DNA of 64,000 bases from Azonexus hydrophilus DSM 23864. GTDB lineage: Bacteria; Pseudomonadota; Gammaproteobacteria; Burkholderiales; Rhodocyclaceae. The stretch is from assembly GCF_000429605.1 (NCBI RefSeq), contig NZ_AUCE01000012.1:310001-374000 (forward strand), written 5' to 3'. The position numbers were made by a program, and so were the translations under genes. Under the pieces are notes generated by a model that made no database searches, had not been told where the DNA came from, and saw only the letters and a list, made by a program, of their open reading frames with translations. Each line of letters begins with the position of its first letter. The first letter of the stretch is position 1. Shown here piece by piece: positions 35,834-45,046 of this stretch.

Positions 35834-36612
35834 GCCGCCGGCAAGGCGAAGCCGAGCATGGCCCGGATGGCGAAGTCGTAGAGGTCCTGCAATGGGCCGG
35901 TCAGGTAGTTCAGGCTGACACCTACCGCCATGAACCCCCCCATCAGGGTTAGCGGGAAACCCAGCGCAAAGAGGTTGAGTTGCGGCGCGGCCTTGGTCAG
36001 CACGCCGAGTGCCACGTTGGTGATCATCAATGCCACCAGTACAGGGAGTGCGAGCAGCAATCCGGCGGAGAATATCTTCCCGCCCAGTTCGGCGAGGTTG
36101 CGCCAGCTGTTCGGAGACAAGGCCTCCGGGCCGACCGGTATGGCATGGAAACTCTGCGCCAGGGTCGAGATGTACAGCAGGTGCCCATCGAAGGCCATGA
36201 AAAGCAACAGGGCGATCAGACCGATGAATTCGGCCAGAACGGCCGTTTGTGCACCTTCCATCGGATCGTAGAAGGTGGCAAAGCCCAGACCCATCTGGAA
36301 ACCGATATAAGTGCCGGCCATATCGATGGCGGAAAATACGATGCGGGCGGCGAAACCCATGGAAATGCCGATCAGCACCTGCTGGCCAAGGATCCACAGG
36401 CCGGCCAGCGATGCCGGCTGGACATTGGGCATCGGTGGCAGCACCGGGGCGATGGCAATGGTGATGCCGAGTCCGAGGATCAGGCGGGTCCGCCGGGGAA
36501 TGCCGGCGGTGCTCCATAGCGGCGCAGTCGCGACCAGCCCGAGGATGCGGGCCAGCGGGAAAGCGTAGAACGCGATCCAGGCATCGATCTGCGCCATGCT
36601 CAGGCTCAGCAT
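35827..36612 (-). CDS. fliR: Flagellar export gate protein FliR
   Basis: FliR of 261 aa with about six hydrophobic segments; with FliP and FliQ it forms the export gate core. Typical motifs include FPLARILGLVATAPLWSTAG near the start and ALMITNVALGVLTKAAPQLN before the last TM segment. It is the last gene of the fliK-to-fliR block and starts 3 bases after the fliQ stop. Its TAG stop lies within the end of the convergent lipoprotein gene. Confidence 0.96.
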   Translation of the reverse strand: MLSLSMAQIDAWIAFYAFPLARILGLVATAPLWSTAGIPRRTRLILGLGITIAIAPVLPPMPNVQPASLAGLWILGQQVLIGISMGFAARIVFSAIDMAGTYIGFQMGLGFATFYDPMEGAQTAVLAEFIGLIALLLFMAFDGHLLYISTLAQSFHAIPVGPEALSPNSWRNLAELGGKIFSAGLLLALPVLVALMITNVALGVLTKAAPQLNLFALGFPLTLMGGFMAVGVSLNYLTGPLQDLYDFAIRAMLGFALPAAQ

Positions 36613-36615
36613 AGG

Positions 36616-36885
36616 TCAGCCGATGATCTGGGGAATGCTGCCGAACAGCCGCTGGATGTAGTCCACCATGTACTGCAGCATCCATGGTCCGAGCAGGATC
36701 AATACCAGAAATATGGCGACCAGTTTGGGGACGAATTGCAACGTGGCCTCGTTGATCTGGGTGGCTGCCTGGAAGATGCTGACGATCAGACCGACAGCCA
36801 GGGCAGCGATGAGCATCGGTGCAGCCATCATCAGCGTGGCTTCGATGGCCTGGCGGCCGATTTCCATGACGATGCCCGGGGTCAT
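36616..36885 (-). CDS. fliQ: Flagellar export gate protein FliQ
   Basis: FliQ of 89 aa, two TM segments (about 18-38 and 52-72). [20 protein letters not shown] and [20 protein letters not shown] are highly conserved family segments. It overlaps the end of fliP by 4 bases (ATGA), giving tight coupling in the fliPQR gate genes. Confidence 0.97.
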   Translation of the reverse strand: MTPGIVMEIGRQAIEATLMMAAPMLIAALAVGLIVSIFQAATQINEATLQFVPKLVAIFLVLILLGPWMLQYMVDYIQRLFGSIPQIIG

Positions 36886-37631
36886 ATGTTGAAACTCTGG
36901 ACCAGTGAGCCGATGACCAGGTGCCAGCCGTCGACGAGAACGAACAGCATCAGTTTGAACGGCAGCGCCACCATGATCGGTGACATCATCATCATACCCA
37001 TGGACATCAGGATGCTGGCGACCACCATGTCGATGATCAGAAAGGGAATGAACAGCACGAAGCCGATCTGGAAGGCTGTCTTCAGTTCGCTGATGACGAA
37101 TGAAGGAATCAGGATGCGCAAGGGGATATCGTCGGGCGTCGCGATGTTGTCGATCCTGGCGACCCCGGCAAACATGGCGATATCGGCTTCGCGCGTATGT
37201 TTGAGCATGAAGGCTCGCATCGGAACGACCGCACGTTCTCCTGCCTCCATGATGTTGATCCGGCTTTCCGACAGAGGGACATAGGCCTCGGTGTAGACCC
37301 GGTCAAAGGTCGGTGCCATGATGAAAAAGGTCAGGAACAGCGACAGGCCGACCAGGATCTGGTTTGGCGGCGCGGTCTGGGTGCCCATGGCGTGTCGCAA
37401 TAGCGAGAGCACGATCAGGATGCGTGTGAAGCTGGTCATCATCAGCATGGCCGCCGGGATGAAGCTCATCGCGGTCAGCAGCAGCAGTGTCTGGATGGTC
37501 AGACTGTAGGTCGTGCCGCCGGCACCGGACGGGGTGCTGGTGATGGCCGGCAGGCCGCCTGCCGTCTGGGACAGTGCCGGCGCCGCAAGTAGTAGCAGCG
37601 GCGCCAGCAGGATCAGCTTATTGCGCTGCAT
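36882..37631 (-). CDS. fliP: Flagellar export gate protein FliP
   Basis: FliP of 249 aa. A cleavable signal peptide ([20 protein letters not shown]) precedes TM segments with [20 protein letters not shown], the FliP signature, and [20 protein letters not shown]. The start at 37631 lies inside the end of fliO, a 14-base overlap; the longer open frame upstream is the antisense-free part of fliO in another frame and was rejected. It assembles the export gate with FliO as assembly factor. Confidence 0.96.
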   Translation of the reverse strand: MQRNKLILLAPLLLLAAPALSQTAGGLPAITSTPSGAGGTTYSLTIQTLLLLTAMSFIPAAMLMMTSFTRILIVLSLLRHAMGTQTAPPNQILVGLSLFLTFFIMAPTFDRVYTEAYVPLSESRINIMEAGERAVVPMRAFMLKHTREADIAMFAGVARIDNIATPDDIPLRILIPSFVISELKTAFQIGFVLFIPFLIIDMVVASILMSMGMMMMSPIMVALPFKLMLFVLVDGWHLVIGSLVQSFNI

Positions 37632-38025
37632 TCTGGCGCTCCCGGATGGCTTTGAGCCAGTCACCGAAGGCCGGTCCCTGGGCGCTGGCTGGTGTTGTAC
37701 TTGTACCCTTGGGCAGCGTGTGCAGGGTACGGATCTGCCCTGGAACGATGCCGATGACCAGCCAGTTATCCTCGACCTCGACCAGAACGATGCGTTCCTT
37801 GGGGCCAAGGGCGATGCCGCTGATCACTCGCATGTTGCCCTGGCCGAACATCTTGCCGCCGGAAACCTTGCGCGCGGCCCAGGTGGCGGCGAATAACAGG
37901 CCGACAATGAGCAGCAGGGCCAGGGTGGCCTGCAGGTAGGTGCCGGCGGAAACCACCGGCGGGGCACTCTCGGCTGCCAGCAGCGGAGCAGGCAGGGTCA
38001 GCAATAAAGGAAGGGCGCGCAGCAA
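37618..38025 (-). CDS. fliO: Flagellar biosynthesis protein FliO
   Basis: FliO of 135 aa: a signal-like N-terminus ([20 protein letters not shown]), one TM helix (about 30-48; [20 protein letters not shown]) and a small cytoplasmic domain with [20 protein letters not shown]. It helps the FliP complex assemble. The family is poorly conserved and is assigned largely from the domain and its position between fliN and fliP. A 71-base gap separates it from fliN. Confidence 0.92.
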   Translation of the reverse strand: MLRALPLLLTLPAPLLAAESAPPVVSAGTYLQATLALLLIVGLLFAATWAARKVSGGKMFGQGNMRVISGIALGPKERIVLVEVEDNWLVIGIVPGQIRTLHTLPKGTSTTPASAQGPAFGDWLKAIRERQNAAQ

Positions 38026-38096
38026 GGGAGGGTCGTCGTCGGGTTTCGGGATGCGCTATCTTAAACCCAAATACCGCCGCCGCAGCGTTGGCGTGC

Positions 38097-38534
38097 TCAG
38101 CGGTTGATTTTGCGCATCCGCTCCGAGGGCGTGATGATGTCGGTCAGCCGGATACCGAACTTGTCATTGACGACGACGACTTCGCCCTGGGCGATCAGGG
38201 TTCCGTTGACCAGCACATCCATCGGCTCGCCAGCCATTGCGTCAAGTTCGACGACCGAGCCGTGGGCCAGTTGCAGCAGATTCTTGATGGTGATCTTGGT
38301 ACGGCCGAGTTCGACGGTGATCTGGACCGGAATGTCCAGGATCATGTCGAGTTCGTTCATGACACCGCCGGCCCCGGTTGGCGGTGCAAAGGAAGGAAAG
38401 ATGTCGGCAGGTTGTGCCGCGGCAGCCGGCGCTGCGTCGATCGTCGTCTGTTCGGCCATGGCGGCTGCCCAGTCGTCTTCGCTGATCTGCTCTTCGGCGG
38501 CCGCGTTTTCGATGTTTTCCATATCTTCAGACAT
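38097..38534 (-). CDS. fliN: Flagellar motor switch protein FliN
   Basis: FliN of 145 aa. The N-terminal half is Ala/Glu-rich and variable; the C-terminal SpoA/SPOA domain (about 70-140) has DIPVQITVELGRTKITIKNL, GSVVELDAMAGEPMDVLVNG, and EVVVVNDKFGIRLTDIITP. It forms the C-ring base with FliM and helps bind CheY-P and FliH. It overlaps fliM by 8 bases. Confidence 0.97.
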   Translation of the reverse strand: MSEDMENIENAAAEEQISEDDWAAAMAEQTTIDAAPAAAAQPADIFPSFAPPTGAGGVMNELDMILDIPVQITVELGRTKITIKNLLQLAHGSVVELDAMAGEPMDVLVNGTLIAQGEVVVVNDKFGIRLTDIITPSERMRKINR

Positions 38535-39543
38535 TCCTTCCTCCTGCTACGACATCTCCCGAACCCGTCTCAGGCGGCGTGGCAATGAACTTTTCAACGC
38601 GCAAGGCATATTGGCCATTCTGCTGACCATAGCTGCATTCGATCAGCGGGACATTATCCACCAGGGCTTCGACGCGCGGTGGAATGGTGATCGGAATCAC
38701 GTCGCCCGGTTTGAGCTTGAGTATGTCGCGCAAGGACACGGTACCCGAGCCCAGTTGCGCGACGATTTCGACTTCGGCACCTTGCAATTGCTTGCGAAGG
38801 GTGATGATCCAGCGCTTGTCGGTCGACAGTTGATCGCTCTGCATGGTGCTGTAAAGCAGATCCCGAATCGGCTCGAGCATCGAGTATGGGAAGCAGATGT
38901 GCATGTCGGCCGTGGCGCCGCCAAATTCCAGCGTGAACGACGTCGAGACGACGATTTCCGATGGCGTGGCAATGTTGGCGAACTGCGAGTTCATTTCCGA
39001 GCGGATGTACTCGAAGCTGATGTCGTACACCGGTTTCCAGGATTTTGAATACTCGGCGAACACGACCCCGAGCAAGCCCTGGATGATGCGCTGCTCGGTG
39101 GCCGTGAAGTCGCGGCCTTCGACGCGGGTATGGAAGCGCCCGTCGCCGCCGAACATGTTGTCGACCACCAGAAAGACCAGATTGGGATCGAAGACGAAGA
39201 GCGCTGTGCCGCGCAAGGGCTTGGCAGCGACCAGGTTCAGGTTGGTCGGCACCACCAGGTTGCGGATGAACTCGCTGTATTTCTGCACGCGGATCGGTCC
39301 GACCGAGATTTCCGCATTGCGGTGCATGTAGTTGAACAGCCCGATACGCAGGTAGCGGGCAAAACGCTCGTTGACCAGCTCAAGCGTCGGCATGCGGCCG
39401 CGGACGATGCGTTCCTGCGTGCCAAGGTTGTAGGCGCGAATGGAGGCATCGTCGCCGCCGTGCTCTTCGGGCTCGTCGGTTTCCCCGGTGACGCCCTTGA
39501 GCAGGGCGTCAACCTCGTCCTGGGAGAGAAAGTCGCCGGCCAT
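38527..39543 (-). CDS. fliM: Flagellar motor switch protein FliM
   Basis: FliM of 338 aa. The N-terminal CheY-binding peptide region reads FLSQDEVDALLKGVTGE; the middle CheC-like domain includes RMPTLELVNERFARYLRIGL; the C-terminal SpoA domain has LEVEIVAQLGSGT-like sequence (here AEVEIVAQLGSGTVSLRDIL). It is the C-ring protein that receives CheY-P. It lies 6 bases after fliL. Confidence 0.97.
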   Translation of the reverse strand: MAGDFLSQDEVDALLKGVTGETDEPEEHGGDDASIRAYNLGTQERIVRGRMPTLELVNERFARYLRIGLFNYMHRNAEISVGPIRVQKYSEFIRNLVVPTNLNLVAAKPLRGTALFVFDPNLVFLVVDNMFGGDGRFHTRVEGRDFTATEQRIIQGLLGVVFAEYSKSWKPVYDISFEYIRSEMNSQFANIATPSEIVVSTSFTLEFGGATADMHICFPYSMLEPIRDLLYSTMQSDQLSTDKRWIITLRKQLQGAEVEIVAQLGSGTVSLRDILKLKPGDVIPITIPPRVEALVDNVPLIECSYGQQNGQYALRVEKFIATPPETGSGDVVAGGRNV

Positions 39544-39549
39544 GGCTCC

Positions 39550-40116
39550 TTACTGAATGATGAAGGAAGTGAAAAGGACGGACACGACCGGACCTTCCGG
39601 CGGGATGATCTCGCCCCGCTTGTTCTTGGTCGGCGGCTCGATGGCCGAATTGATCTCGGTCTGGATTTCTGCGGCCAGTTGCTCCTTGCCTTCCTTGGAC
39701 TGGAGTTCGGAGGCCTTTTTGCTCGACAGCAGCAGGGTCACGTTATTGCGGATGCGTGGCATCATCATGGCCAGTGTTGCCTGCGACGGCGCTTCATCCA
39801 GTTCGACGGAAAGTACGACCTGCAGGTACTGATCGCCGACTTCCGGCACCAGATTGACCGTGAAGGGATCAAGGTTAACGAAGGTGGGCGGTCCGGCATC
39901 GGCCTTTTTCTTCTTTTTGGCAGGCTTCTTTTCCGCTTGCTCGGCGACTTCGTCTTCGTCGAGTTCTTCGTCGCCGCCTCCGCTCATCATCAGGAATGCG
40001 CCGGCACCGCCTGCTGCCAGCAGGACCACCGCCAGCACAATGATGATCAAGAGTTTCTTGCTTTTCTTCGGTGCGGCTTCCGCGCCTTCTTCTGCTGGCT
40101 TGTTATCCTTGGCCAT
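39550..40116 (-). CDS. fliL: Flagellar basal-body-associated protein FliL
   Basis: FliL of 188 aa. A Lys-rich cytoplasmic tail (about 1-20), one TM helix (LLIIIVLAVVLLAAGGAGAF), an acidic stretch (DEELDEDEVAEQ), a Lys-rich stretch (KKPAKKKKK) and the periplasmic SPFH-like domain with FVNLDPFTVNLVPEVGDQYL. It associates with the stator and supports torque. The alternating acidic and basic linker is more strongly charged than usual. Confidence 0.94.
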   Translation of the reverse strand: MAKDNKPAEEGAEAAPKKSKKLLIIIVLAVVLLAAGGAGAFLMMSGGGDEELDEDEVAEQAEKKPAKKKKKADAGPPTFVNLDPFTVNLVPEVGDQYLQVVLSVELDEAPSQATLAMMMPRIRNNVTLLLSSKKASELQSKEGKEQLAAEIQTEINSAIEPPTKNKRGEIIPPEGPVVSVLFTSFIIQ

Positions 40117-40141
40117 GCTTCTCCCTTTCTATCTTCTGGTG

Positions 40142-41161
40142 TCAGGCGAACAGATCAACCATTCCCCTGCCTTGACGGGCAGGTAGCCCGGAGGTTCCGG
40201 AATGTGTTGCTTGGTCGGGCGAAAGTATAGCCTCTTCACCGTCGAAGCGGGGGGCGTTGCCGGTCTGCTGCGAGGATTCCTGCTGAGCTTGCTGCTGTTG
40301 CTGCGCCTGTGAGCCGACGTTCGACTGTCCCAGGTTGATCCCGGCGCCAGAGAGCATTTCGCGCAGCCTGGGCATGGCGTCTTCGATGGCCTGGCGGACT
40401 TCCTGGTTGGCAACCGCGAAGTGCGCGGTCATCTGATCGCCATTGAGGCTGATGTTGATCTGTATCGGACCCAGTTGTGCCGGATTCACATTGATCTGGG
40501 CATTCTGAACGTCACCGCGAGCCAGCCAGACAACACGTTCGCTGAATTGCTGGGCCCAGCGGGGATCATGGACCGGTGCCGGAACGTGGTGCTGCATTTC
40601 ACCCTTGCCGGTACCCTGCAGACGTTCGCCGGCGGTCGCCGGGTTGAAGAGCGGGGAGTTCGTGGATTCGGTCTTGCCGGCAAGATTTGCCGTTTCGCTG
40701 CTGACGGCCAGCGCATCACTTGCCGCCGCCCGGGCGGCGAGCATTGCCGGGTTGCCAGCGGCCGCCTTGTCGTCGGTTGGAACAAAGGCCCTGCCAAGCC
40801 CGATATCGCCACGGGCGGACCGATCACCGCGTACGTCAGTGTCGTTGCCGGGGCGCTGGGCGATCATCTCGAAAATATTGAGCGCAGCCTGCGGCGCAGC
40901 TTCGCCGGCCTCGTCGCCGTCGGCGCCGAGCAGTGCGGCATCGCGATCCTTGCTGCCGGCGCCCAGCTGGCGATCCTGGGTATTCGGCAAGGCAGCGCCA
41001 TTGCTCATGCTGTTGAGCATCTGGCTGAAGTCACCGAGTTGTCCGGCCAGTAGCGCGGCAAAGTCGATTGCGTCGGCGTCGAGTCCCGGCAAGACCGAAG
41101 ACGTGTTATCGGTGGCTGCATTGCCGGGGAGTGCCGCAGTCGGAATGACGGAGATGCTCAT
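40142..41161 (-). CDS. fliK: Flagellar hook-length control protein FliK
   Basis: FliK of 339 aa. The N-terminal ruler region is low in conservation and rich in Ala and Gly; the C-terminal Flg_hook domain (about 215-295) has NVNPAQLGPIQINISLNGDQ and EVRQAIEDAMPRLREMLSGA, followed by a Gln-rich tail. It is the first gene of the fliKLMNOPQR block, 35 bases downstream of a consensus sigma-54 element. A second FliK-like protein is encoded at 52935-54044. Confidence 0.93.
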   Translation of the reverse strand: MSISVIPTAALPGNAATDNTSSVLPGLDADAIDFAALLAGQLGDFSQMLNSMSNGAALPNTQDRQLGAGSKDRDAALLGADGDEAGEAAPQAALNIFEMIAQRPGNDTDVRGDRSARGDIGLGRAFVPTDDKAAAGNPAMLAARAAASDALAVSSETANLAGKTESTNSPLFNPATAGERLQGTGKGEMQHHVPAPVHDPRWAQQFSERVVWLARGDVQNAQINVNPAQLGPIQINISLNGDQMTAHFAVANQEVRQAIEDAMPRLREMLSGAGINLGQSNVGSQAQQQQQAQQESSQQTGNAPRFDGEEAILSPDQATHSGTSGLPARQGRGMVDLFA

Positions 41162-41195
41162 GTGAGTTCCAGATCAAAAGTGCCTGCCCACTAAA

Positions 41196-41211
41196 AGCAA
41201 ACAGCGTGCCG
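41196..41211 (-). promoter_or_regulatory. Sigma-54 promoter of fliKLMNOPQR
   Basis: On the minus strand CGGCACGCTGTTTGCT, matching TGGCACG-N4-TTGCW except for the first base. GG and GC are separated by exactly 10 bases. It lies 35 bases before the fliK start, the same distance as the flgB element from flgB. Confidence 0.9.
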
Positions 41212-41257
41212 GGTTTTTTAGGTCGTCGTCAGAAGGGCATGTGAATACTTGCCAAGT

Positions 41258-42319
41258 TTATTTGGCTGCACCTGGATCATTGAAAAATTCGTCGCATTCG
41301 GCCTCTACTGCACGTGCGACTTGCTCTTCCAGATGAGGGGAAGTTTCTGTCAATGTAGGAAAGTGGGTGGTTGATGGTAAAAAAACTCTATGAAACAAGC
41401 GCATGGCGAGCATAACTCCGCGCGAGGATATGCTTCTCAGATCCGAGTCGAGAAATTGCCCGAATGAGGGGGGGGCCAAAGTGATTTCATAACTCGGAAA
41501 ATATTCACAGCAAGAGTAAGCAAGATATATTTCCTCTGCTGCCGCGCGCAATATTGCCTTAGAGGCCGAACTGGCAACGAGGACATGTTGTGTTGTTCCG
41601 GTAGCGGAGAGTGCTACGGGAGATACGGTCAGTATCCATTTTAGTTTTGGGTTCTGTGTGGCAACAAAATCGATGCACCAGCGTAAGTCCCTTACGACTT
41701 CAGATACGCTCGCATTAGCAAACAAGTGGTGTTCCGGGTTGAATGTCCCACCTCTAACACCGGGGCAAGTCGGAAAGGCGAGATTCGTACCTCTGTCGTA
41801 CCAGAATTCCGTGAGTCCCAAGGTGAAAATGAAGCAGTCGCTCTCAAGGAATATGCGTTTAACGCATTCAAGATGAAATAGCCTGTCGCATACTAGGTCG
41901 TGCTGACTTGGAAAACCTTCGGCTTGCACGCCTGGACGCAGTAAGTCGATCCAGCCATCCCCTGCTTCTTCGCAAATGGTGCTGCCTTGCCGCAGACCGA
42001 AGGCAAACTCAATTAACTGTCTAAGTTGGCGCGCCGTATAGATATTGCCGTATCGCGCGGAGAATACCCCGTATTGCAACTGTGAGGCGCGTTCCTGAGA
42101 CAGTATGCGGGGGGCGGGTTCGGTAATGAAGTGATTCAAACCGAATGCGCCGAGGTTGCCCGCAATGTGCTGGGCAAAGCAGCTTCCCGCTGTCGCTATC
42201 TTTTCCTGGGGGCTAAGCTTGAATCGGGTGGTCGGTTTGAAGTCAACCTCGGACCAGATCCTTCCTGCAACTGCGGTTTTCCAGAAACGATCCTCAGGTA
42301 GTTCCTTATAGGGGTGCAC
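41258..42319 (-). CDS. GSCFA-domain protein (putative SGNH/GDSL-like esterase)
   Basis: Protein of 353 aa. The name-giving motif appears as KIATAGSCFAQHIAGNLGAF (about 37-56) with the likely catalytic Ser; HLVFAN-like and ILTVSPVALSATGTTQHVLV (about 225-245) and FPSYEIT (about 270) follow, matching my knowledge of the GSCFA family, which is related to SGNH/GDSL hydrolases. No signal peptide is visible, so it is probably cytoplasmic. The start is GTG, within the last 14 bases of the upstream gene, indicating coupling. The DNA is visibly lower in GC than the flanking fli genes. Substrate unknown; acyl-group removal or transfer on a glycan is a reasonable guess. It is not a known flagellar gene. 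Confidence 0.8.
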   Translation of the reverse strand: MHPYKELPEDRFWKTAVAGRIWSEVDFKPTTRFKLSPQEKIATAGSCFAQHIAGNLGAFGLNHFITEPAPRILSQERASQLQYGVFSARYGNIYTARQLRQLIEFAFGLRQGSTICEEAGDGWIDLLRPGVQAEGFPSQHDLVCDRLFHLECVKRIFLESDCFIFTLGLTEFWYDRGTNLAFPTCPGVRGGTFNPEHHLFANASVSEVVRDLRWCIDFVATQNPKLKWILTVSPVALSATGTTQHVLVASSASKAILRAAAEEIYLAYSCCEYFPSYEITLAPPSFGQFLDSDLRSISSRGVMLAMRLFHRVFLPSTTHFPTLTETSPHLEEQVARAVEAECDEFFNDPGAAK

Positions 42320-43109
42320 TTTCTAGCTCCTTCAGAAAAATTTTCATCAGTGCTTCCCCGAATTTCTTGTTTCCGTGCAGGCATCCGTGTGCATATTCCT
42401 TGAGCAGGCCACCCGATTGGGTCAGGCATTCATCGGGAGAGAAGAGCGTCTTGATGCCATGTACGTTCATTTCCTTCGCTAGTGGCTCGTACATTGCCGC
42501 GTAAATCTTTTGCCTTAGCGCGAAGGGGCGAATGCCATACGTTTTCAGGATAGTGCCGAAAATTTCCGGGTTGTTCAGAATATGTTCTTCCGATTCGATC
42601 GGAGGAGGCGCTGCAACATGGAAAACCCTGGCTTTCGGGAATGCGTACCGATAGAGCAGGCAGGTGGCCAGCAAGGGCGTGGTGACACGCCAGAAGTGCG
42701 TGAAAATGTCTTTCTGGCGTATGAACTGGCGCCCAGGTACGGCAAGTTGGGATTCATAGGAAAAATCCCAGCGCGGGTTCGTGTCTGCCAAGGACTGTAT
42801 GGCGAATTCGTTGCCGCGAAGCATGATGAAGATGGCTTCGGCATCGGCGTCGGTCGCATTGATGAAGTGCTTCAGATTATCGGAGTAGGTGATTTTGTCT
42901 TCTTCGAACGCCGGATCTCCGAGGACGCCCATGTTGCATGCCAGGTACTGAAATGTGGTGCCTTCAGCCGACAGACGGCCTTGGGTAACGCGTGCGTTGC
43001 TCCAGTCATCGCTGCATTGTTCAAGCTCCTCGGCAGAGCAGTAGGCCGGGATTATGCTGGTGATCAATTGAGAGTTGCCCACCAGCCAGTATTTTCTATC
43101 GGTATTCAT
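42306..43109 (-). CDS. Hypothetical protein, possible SGNH-like hydrolase
   Basis: Protein of 267 aa of unknown function. The N-terminal strand YWLVGNSQLI could be an SGNH block I (the Ser in GNSQ); a C-terminal YAHGCLHGNKKFGEAL resembles the His-containing last block. FIMLRGNEF (about 95-103) contains an Asn in the place where block III might lie. These assignments are tentative. No signal peptide or TM segment was seen. It overlaps the GSCFA gene by 14 bases, forming a two-gene unit between fliJ and fliK, with lower GC than its neighbours. Both proteins might act on the same acylated or glycosylated substrate. Confidence 0.65.
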   Translation of the reverse strand: MNTDRKYWLVGNSQLITSIIPAYCSAEELEQCSDDWSNARVTQGRLSAEGTTFQYLACNMGVLGDPAFEEDKITYSDNLKHFINATDADAEAIFIMLRGNEFAIQSLADTNPRWDFSYESQLAVPGRQFIRQKDIFTHFWRVTTPLLATCLLYRYAFPKARVFHVAAPPPIESEEHILNNPEIFGTILKTYGIRPFALRQKIYAAMYEPLAKEMNVHGIKTLFSPDECLTQSGGLLKEYAHGCLHGNKKFGEALMKIFLKELESAPL

Positions 43110-43160
43110 GTTTTTTATTGATAAGGAATGGCGTCGGTTTTCTGCTTCGGGAAAGCTCAG

Positions 43161-43622
43161 TCATGATTCATCATGGGTTTTTTTGGGCAGAGTGGCGAAC
43201 TTGCGGTTGGTGAGTTCGTCGAGCAATTTCTGCTCCTGCTTGTTCTCCTTTTGCTTTTCCCGGGCTTCGTGGCGGGTTGCCAGCGTACCGATGGCCTGGA
43301 GTCGGGTATTCTGCTGTTTCCAGTGTTCCTGGCCACGGCGGGTGCCGGCCTCGCTCTGGCGGACGATATCGCGTTGCTGGCCGATGGCCTCGTCAATCCG
43401 GCCGAGGAAGTCCTGGTAATTGGCCAGGACTTGCCGGGTCAGTCCCTGGGTTGTGGCGTCCCGCAATTTGTCGGCATATTCGGCGCGGTATTGCTCAAGC
43501 ATTTCCAGCCGGCTTCTGGCGTTCTGCTCGGCGGAAATGAGCTTGCCCAGATTGCGTGTGGCTTCGTCCGTACGGTTCCGCATCAGTTCCAGCAGCGGTT
43601 GCAGGGAAAAATTTGATGCCAT
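43161..43622 (-). CDS. fliJ: Flagellar export chaperone FliJ
   Basis: FliJ of 153 aa, almost entirely coiled coil, with FSLQPLLELMRNRTDEATRN at the start and a very charged C-terminus (RHEAREKQKENKQEQ). It links the FliI ATPase ring to FlhA. It lies 11 bases after fliI and is the last gene of fliFGHIJ before the GSCFA pair. Assigned by coiled-coil character, length and position. Confidence 0.93.
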   Translation of the reverse strand: MASNFSLQPLLELMRNRTDEATRNLGKLISAEQNARSRLEMLEQYRAEYADKLRDATTQGLTRQVLANYQDFLGRIDEAIGQQRDIVRQSEAGTRRGQEHWKQQNTRLQAIGTLATRHEAREKQKENKQEQKLLDELTNRKFATLPKKTHDES

Positions 43623-43633
43623 GGTTTAACGCG

Positions 43634-45046
43634 TCAGCTGAACAGCCCAGACAACTGGCCGACGCTGGAGAGGAAGTCCGATTTTTCGCTCAGTTTCTGC
43701 TGCAGGAAGGCTTCCATGCGCGGGTACATGGCGATCGACTGATCGAGTACCGGGTCCGAGCCGGGCGCGTAGGCGCCGACGGCGATCAGGTCGCGGGAGC
43801 GCTGGTAGCGGGAGAACAGGACCTTGAAGCGGCGGATGTGGTCGAGTTGGTTGTCGTCGATCAGATTGACCATGGCCCGGCTGATCGACTGCTCGATGTC
43901 GATGGCCGGATAGTGGCCGGCGTCGGCAAGCGTCCGGGTGAGCACGATGTGACCGTCGAGAATGGCACGTGCCGAATCGGCAATCGGGTCCTGCTGGTCG
44001 TCGCCTTCGGCCAGTACGGTGTAGAAGGCGGTGATCGAGCCGCCGCCTTCGACGCCGTTGCCGGCGCGTTCCACCAGTTGCGGCAGACGGGCGAAGACGG
44101 ATGGCGGATAACCGCGGGTGGCCGGCGGTTCGCCGATAGCCAGGGCAATCTCCCGTTGGGCCATGGCGTAGCGGGTCAGCGAATCCATGATCAGCAGGAC
44201 GTGCTTGCCCTGGTCGCGGAAGTACTCGGCGATGGTCGTGGCGTAGGCCGCACCCTGCAGACGCATCAGTGGGCCGGTATCGGCCGGGGCGGCGACGACG
44301 ACAGCCCGGCGCATGCCTTCCTCGCCGAGAATGTGTTCGATGAACTCCTTGACCTCACGGCCGCGTTCGCCGATCAGTCCGACTACGATCACTTCCGCTT
44401 CGGTGTAGCGGGCCATCATCCCGAGCAGGACCGACTTGCCGACGCCGGAGCCGGCAAAGAGGCCCATGCGCTGTCCGCGACCGACCGTCAGCAGGGCGTT
44501 GATCGCGCGGATGCCGACGTCGAGCGGGCGTTCGATGGCAGCGCGGCTCATCGGATTGATCGGCCGGCTTTGCAGCGGCCGGGCCTGGCTGGCACGGAGC
44601 AGGCCCTTGGTGTCGAGCGGCCGGCCGACACCATCGAGCACCCGGCCAAGCAGTTCGTCGCCAACCGGTACCTGTTTGGCGCGGTCGATGGCGCGCCGTT
44701 TGAGGTGGCCGGGCTGATCGACCTGTGGTGGTGGGCTGGGGGCATCGAAGGGAACGACACGGGCACCGGGGGCCAGACCGAAAACCTCGTCGGAAGGCAT
44801 CAGGAAAAGTTTTTCGCCGGCAAAACCGACGACTTCGGCTTCGATGGGGGCGCCCATGGTGGGGTGGATGCGGCAGGTACTGCCCAGTGGTAGTTTGAGT
44901 CCCGAGGCTTCCATGACCAGGCCGTTGATCCGGGTCAGTCGGCCGCTCGGCCAGATTGCCTGGGCGTTGCCGGCGCTCTGCCGGCAACCGTCGATGAACT
45001 CCTGCCAGCGTTGGCGATGGTCGGGCGGGGTCAGCGGATCAGCCAT
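43634..45046 (-). CDS. fliI: Flagellum-specific ATPase FliI
   Basis: FliI of 470 aa, the F1-beta-like ATPase that delivers substrates to the export gate. Walker A is [15 protein letters not shown] with K204; Walker B region is [20 protein letters not shown]; the catalytic-loop [18 protein letters not shown] is typical of type III ATPases. It overlaps fliH by 16 bases. The N-terminal region (about 1-30) is somewhat variable. FliH is its inhibitor/regulator. Confidence 0.97.
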   Translation of the reverse strand: MADPLTPPDHRQRWQEFIDGCRQSAGNAQAIWPSGRLTRINGLVMEASGLKLPLGSTCRIHPTMGAPIEAEVVGFAGEKLFLMPSDEVFGLAPGARVVPFDAPSPPPQVDQPGHLKRRAIDRAKQVPVGDELLGRVLDGVGRPLDTKGLLRASQARPLQSRPINPMSRAAIERPLDVGIRAINALLTVGRGQRMGLFAGSGVGKSVLLGMMARYTEAEVIVVGLIGERGREVKEFIEHILGEEGMRRAVVVAAPADTGPLMRLQGAAYATTIAEYFRDQGKHVLLIMDSLTRYAMAQREIALAIGEPPATRGYPPSVFARLPQLVERAGNGVEGGGSITAFYTVLAEGDDQQDPIADSARAILDGHIVLTRTLADAGHYPAIDIEQSISRAMVNLIDDNQLDHIRRFKVLFSRYQRSRDLIAVGAYAPGSDPVLDQSIAMYPRMEAFLQQKLSEKSDFLSSVGQLSGLFS

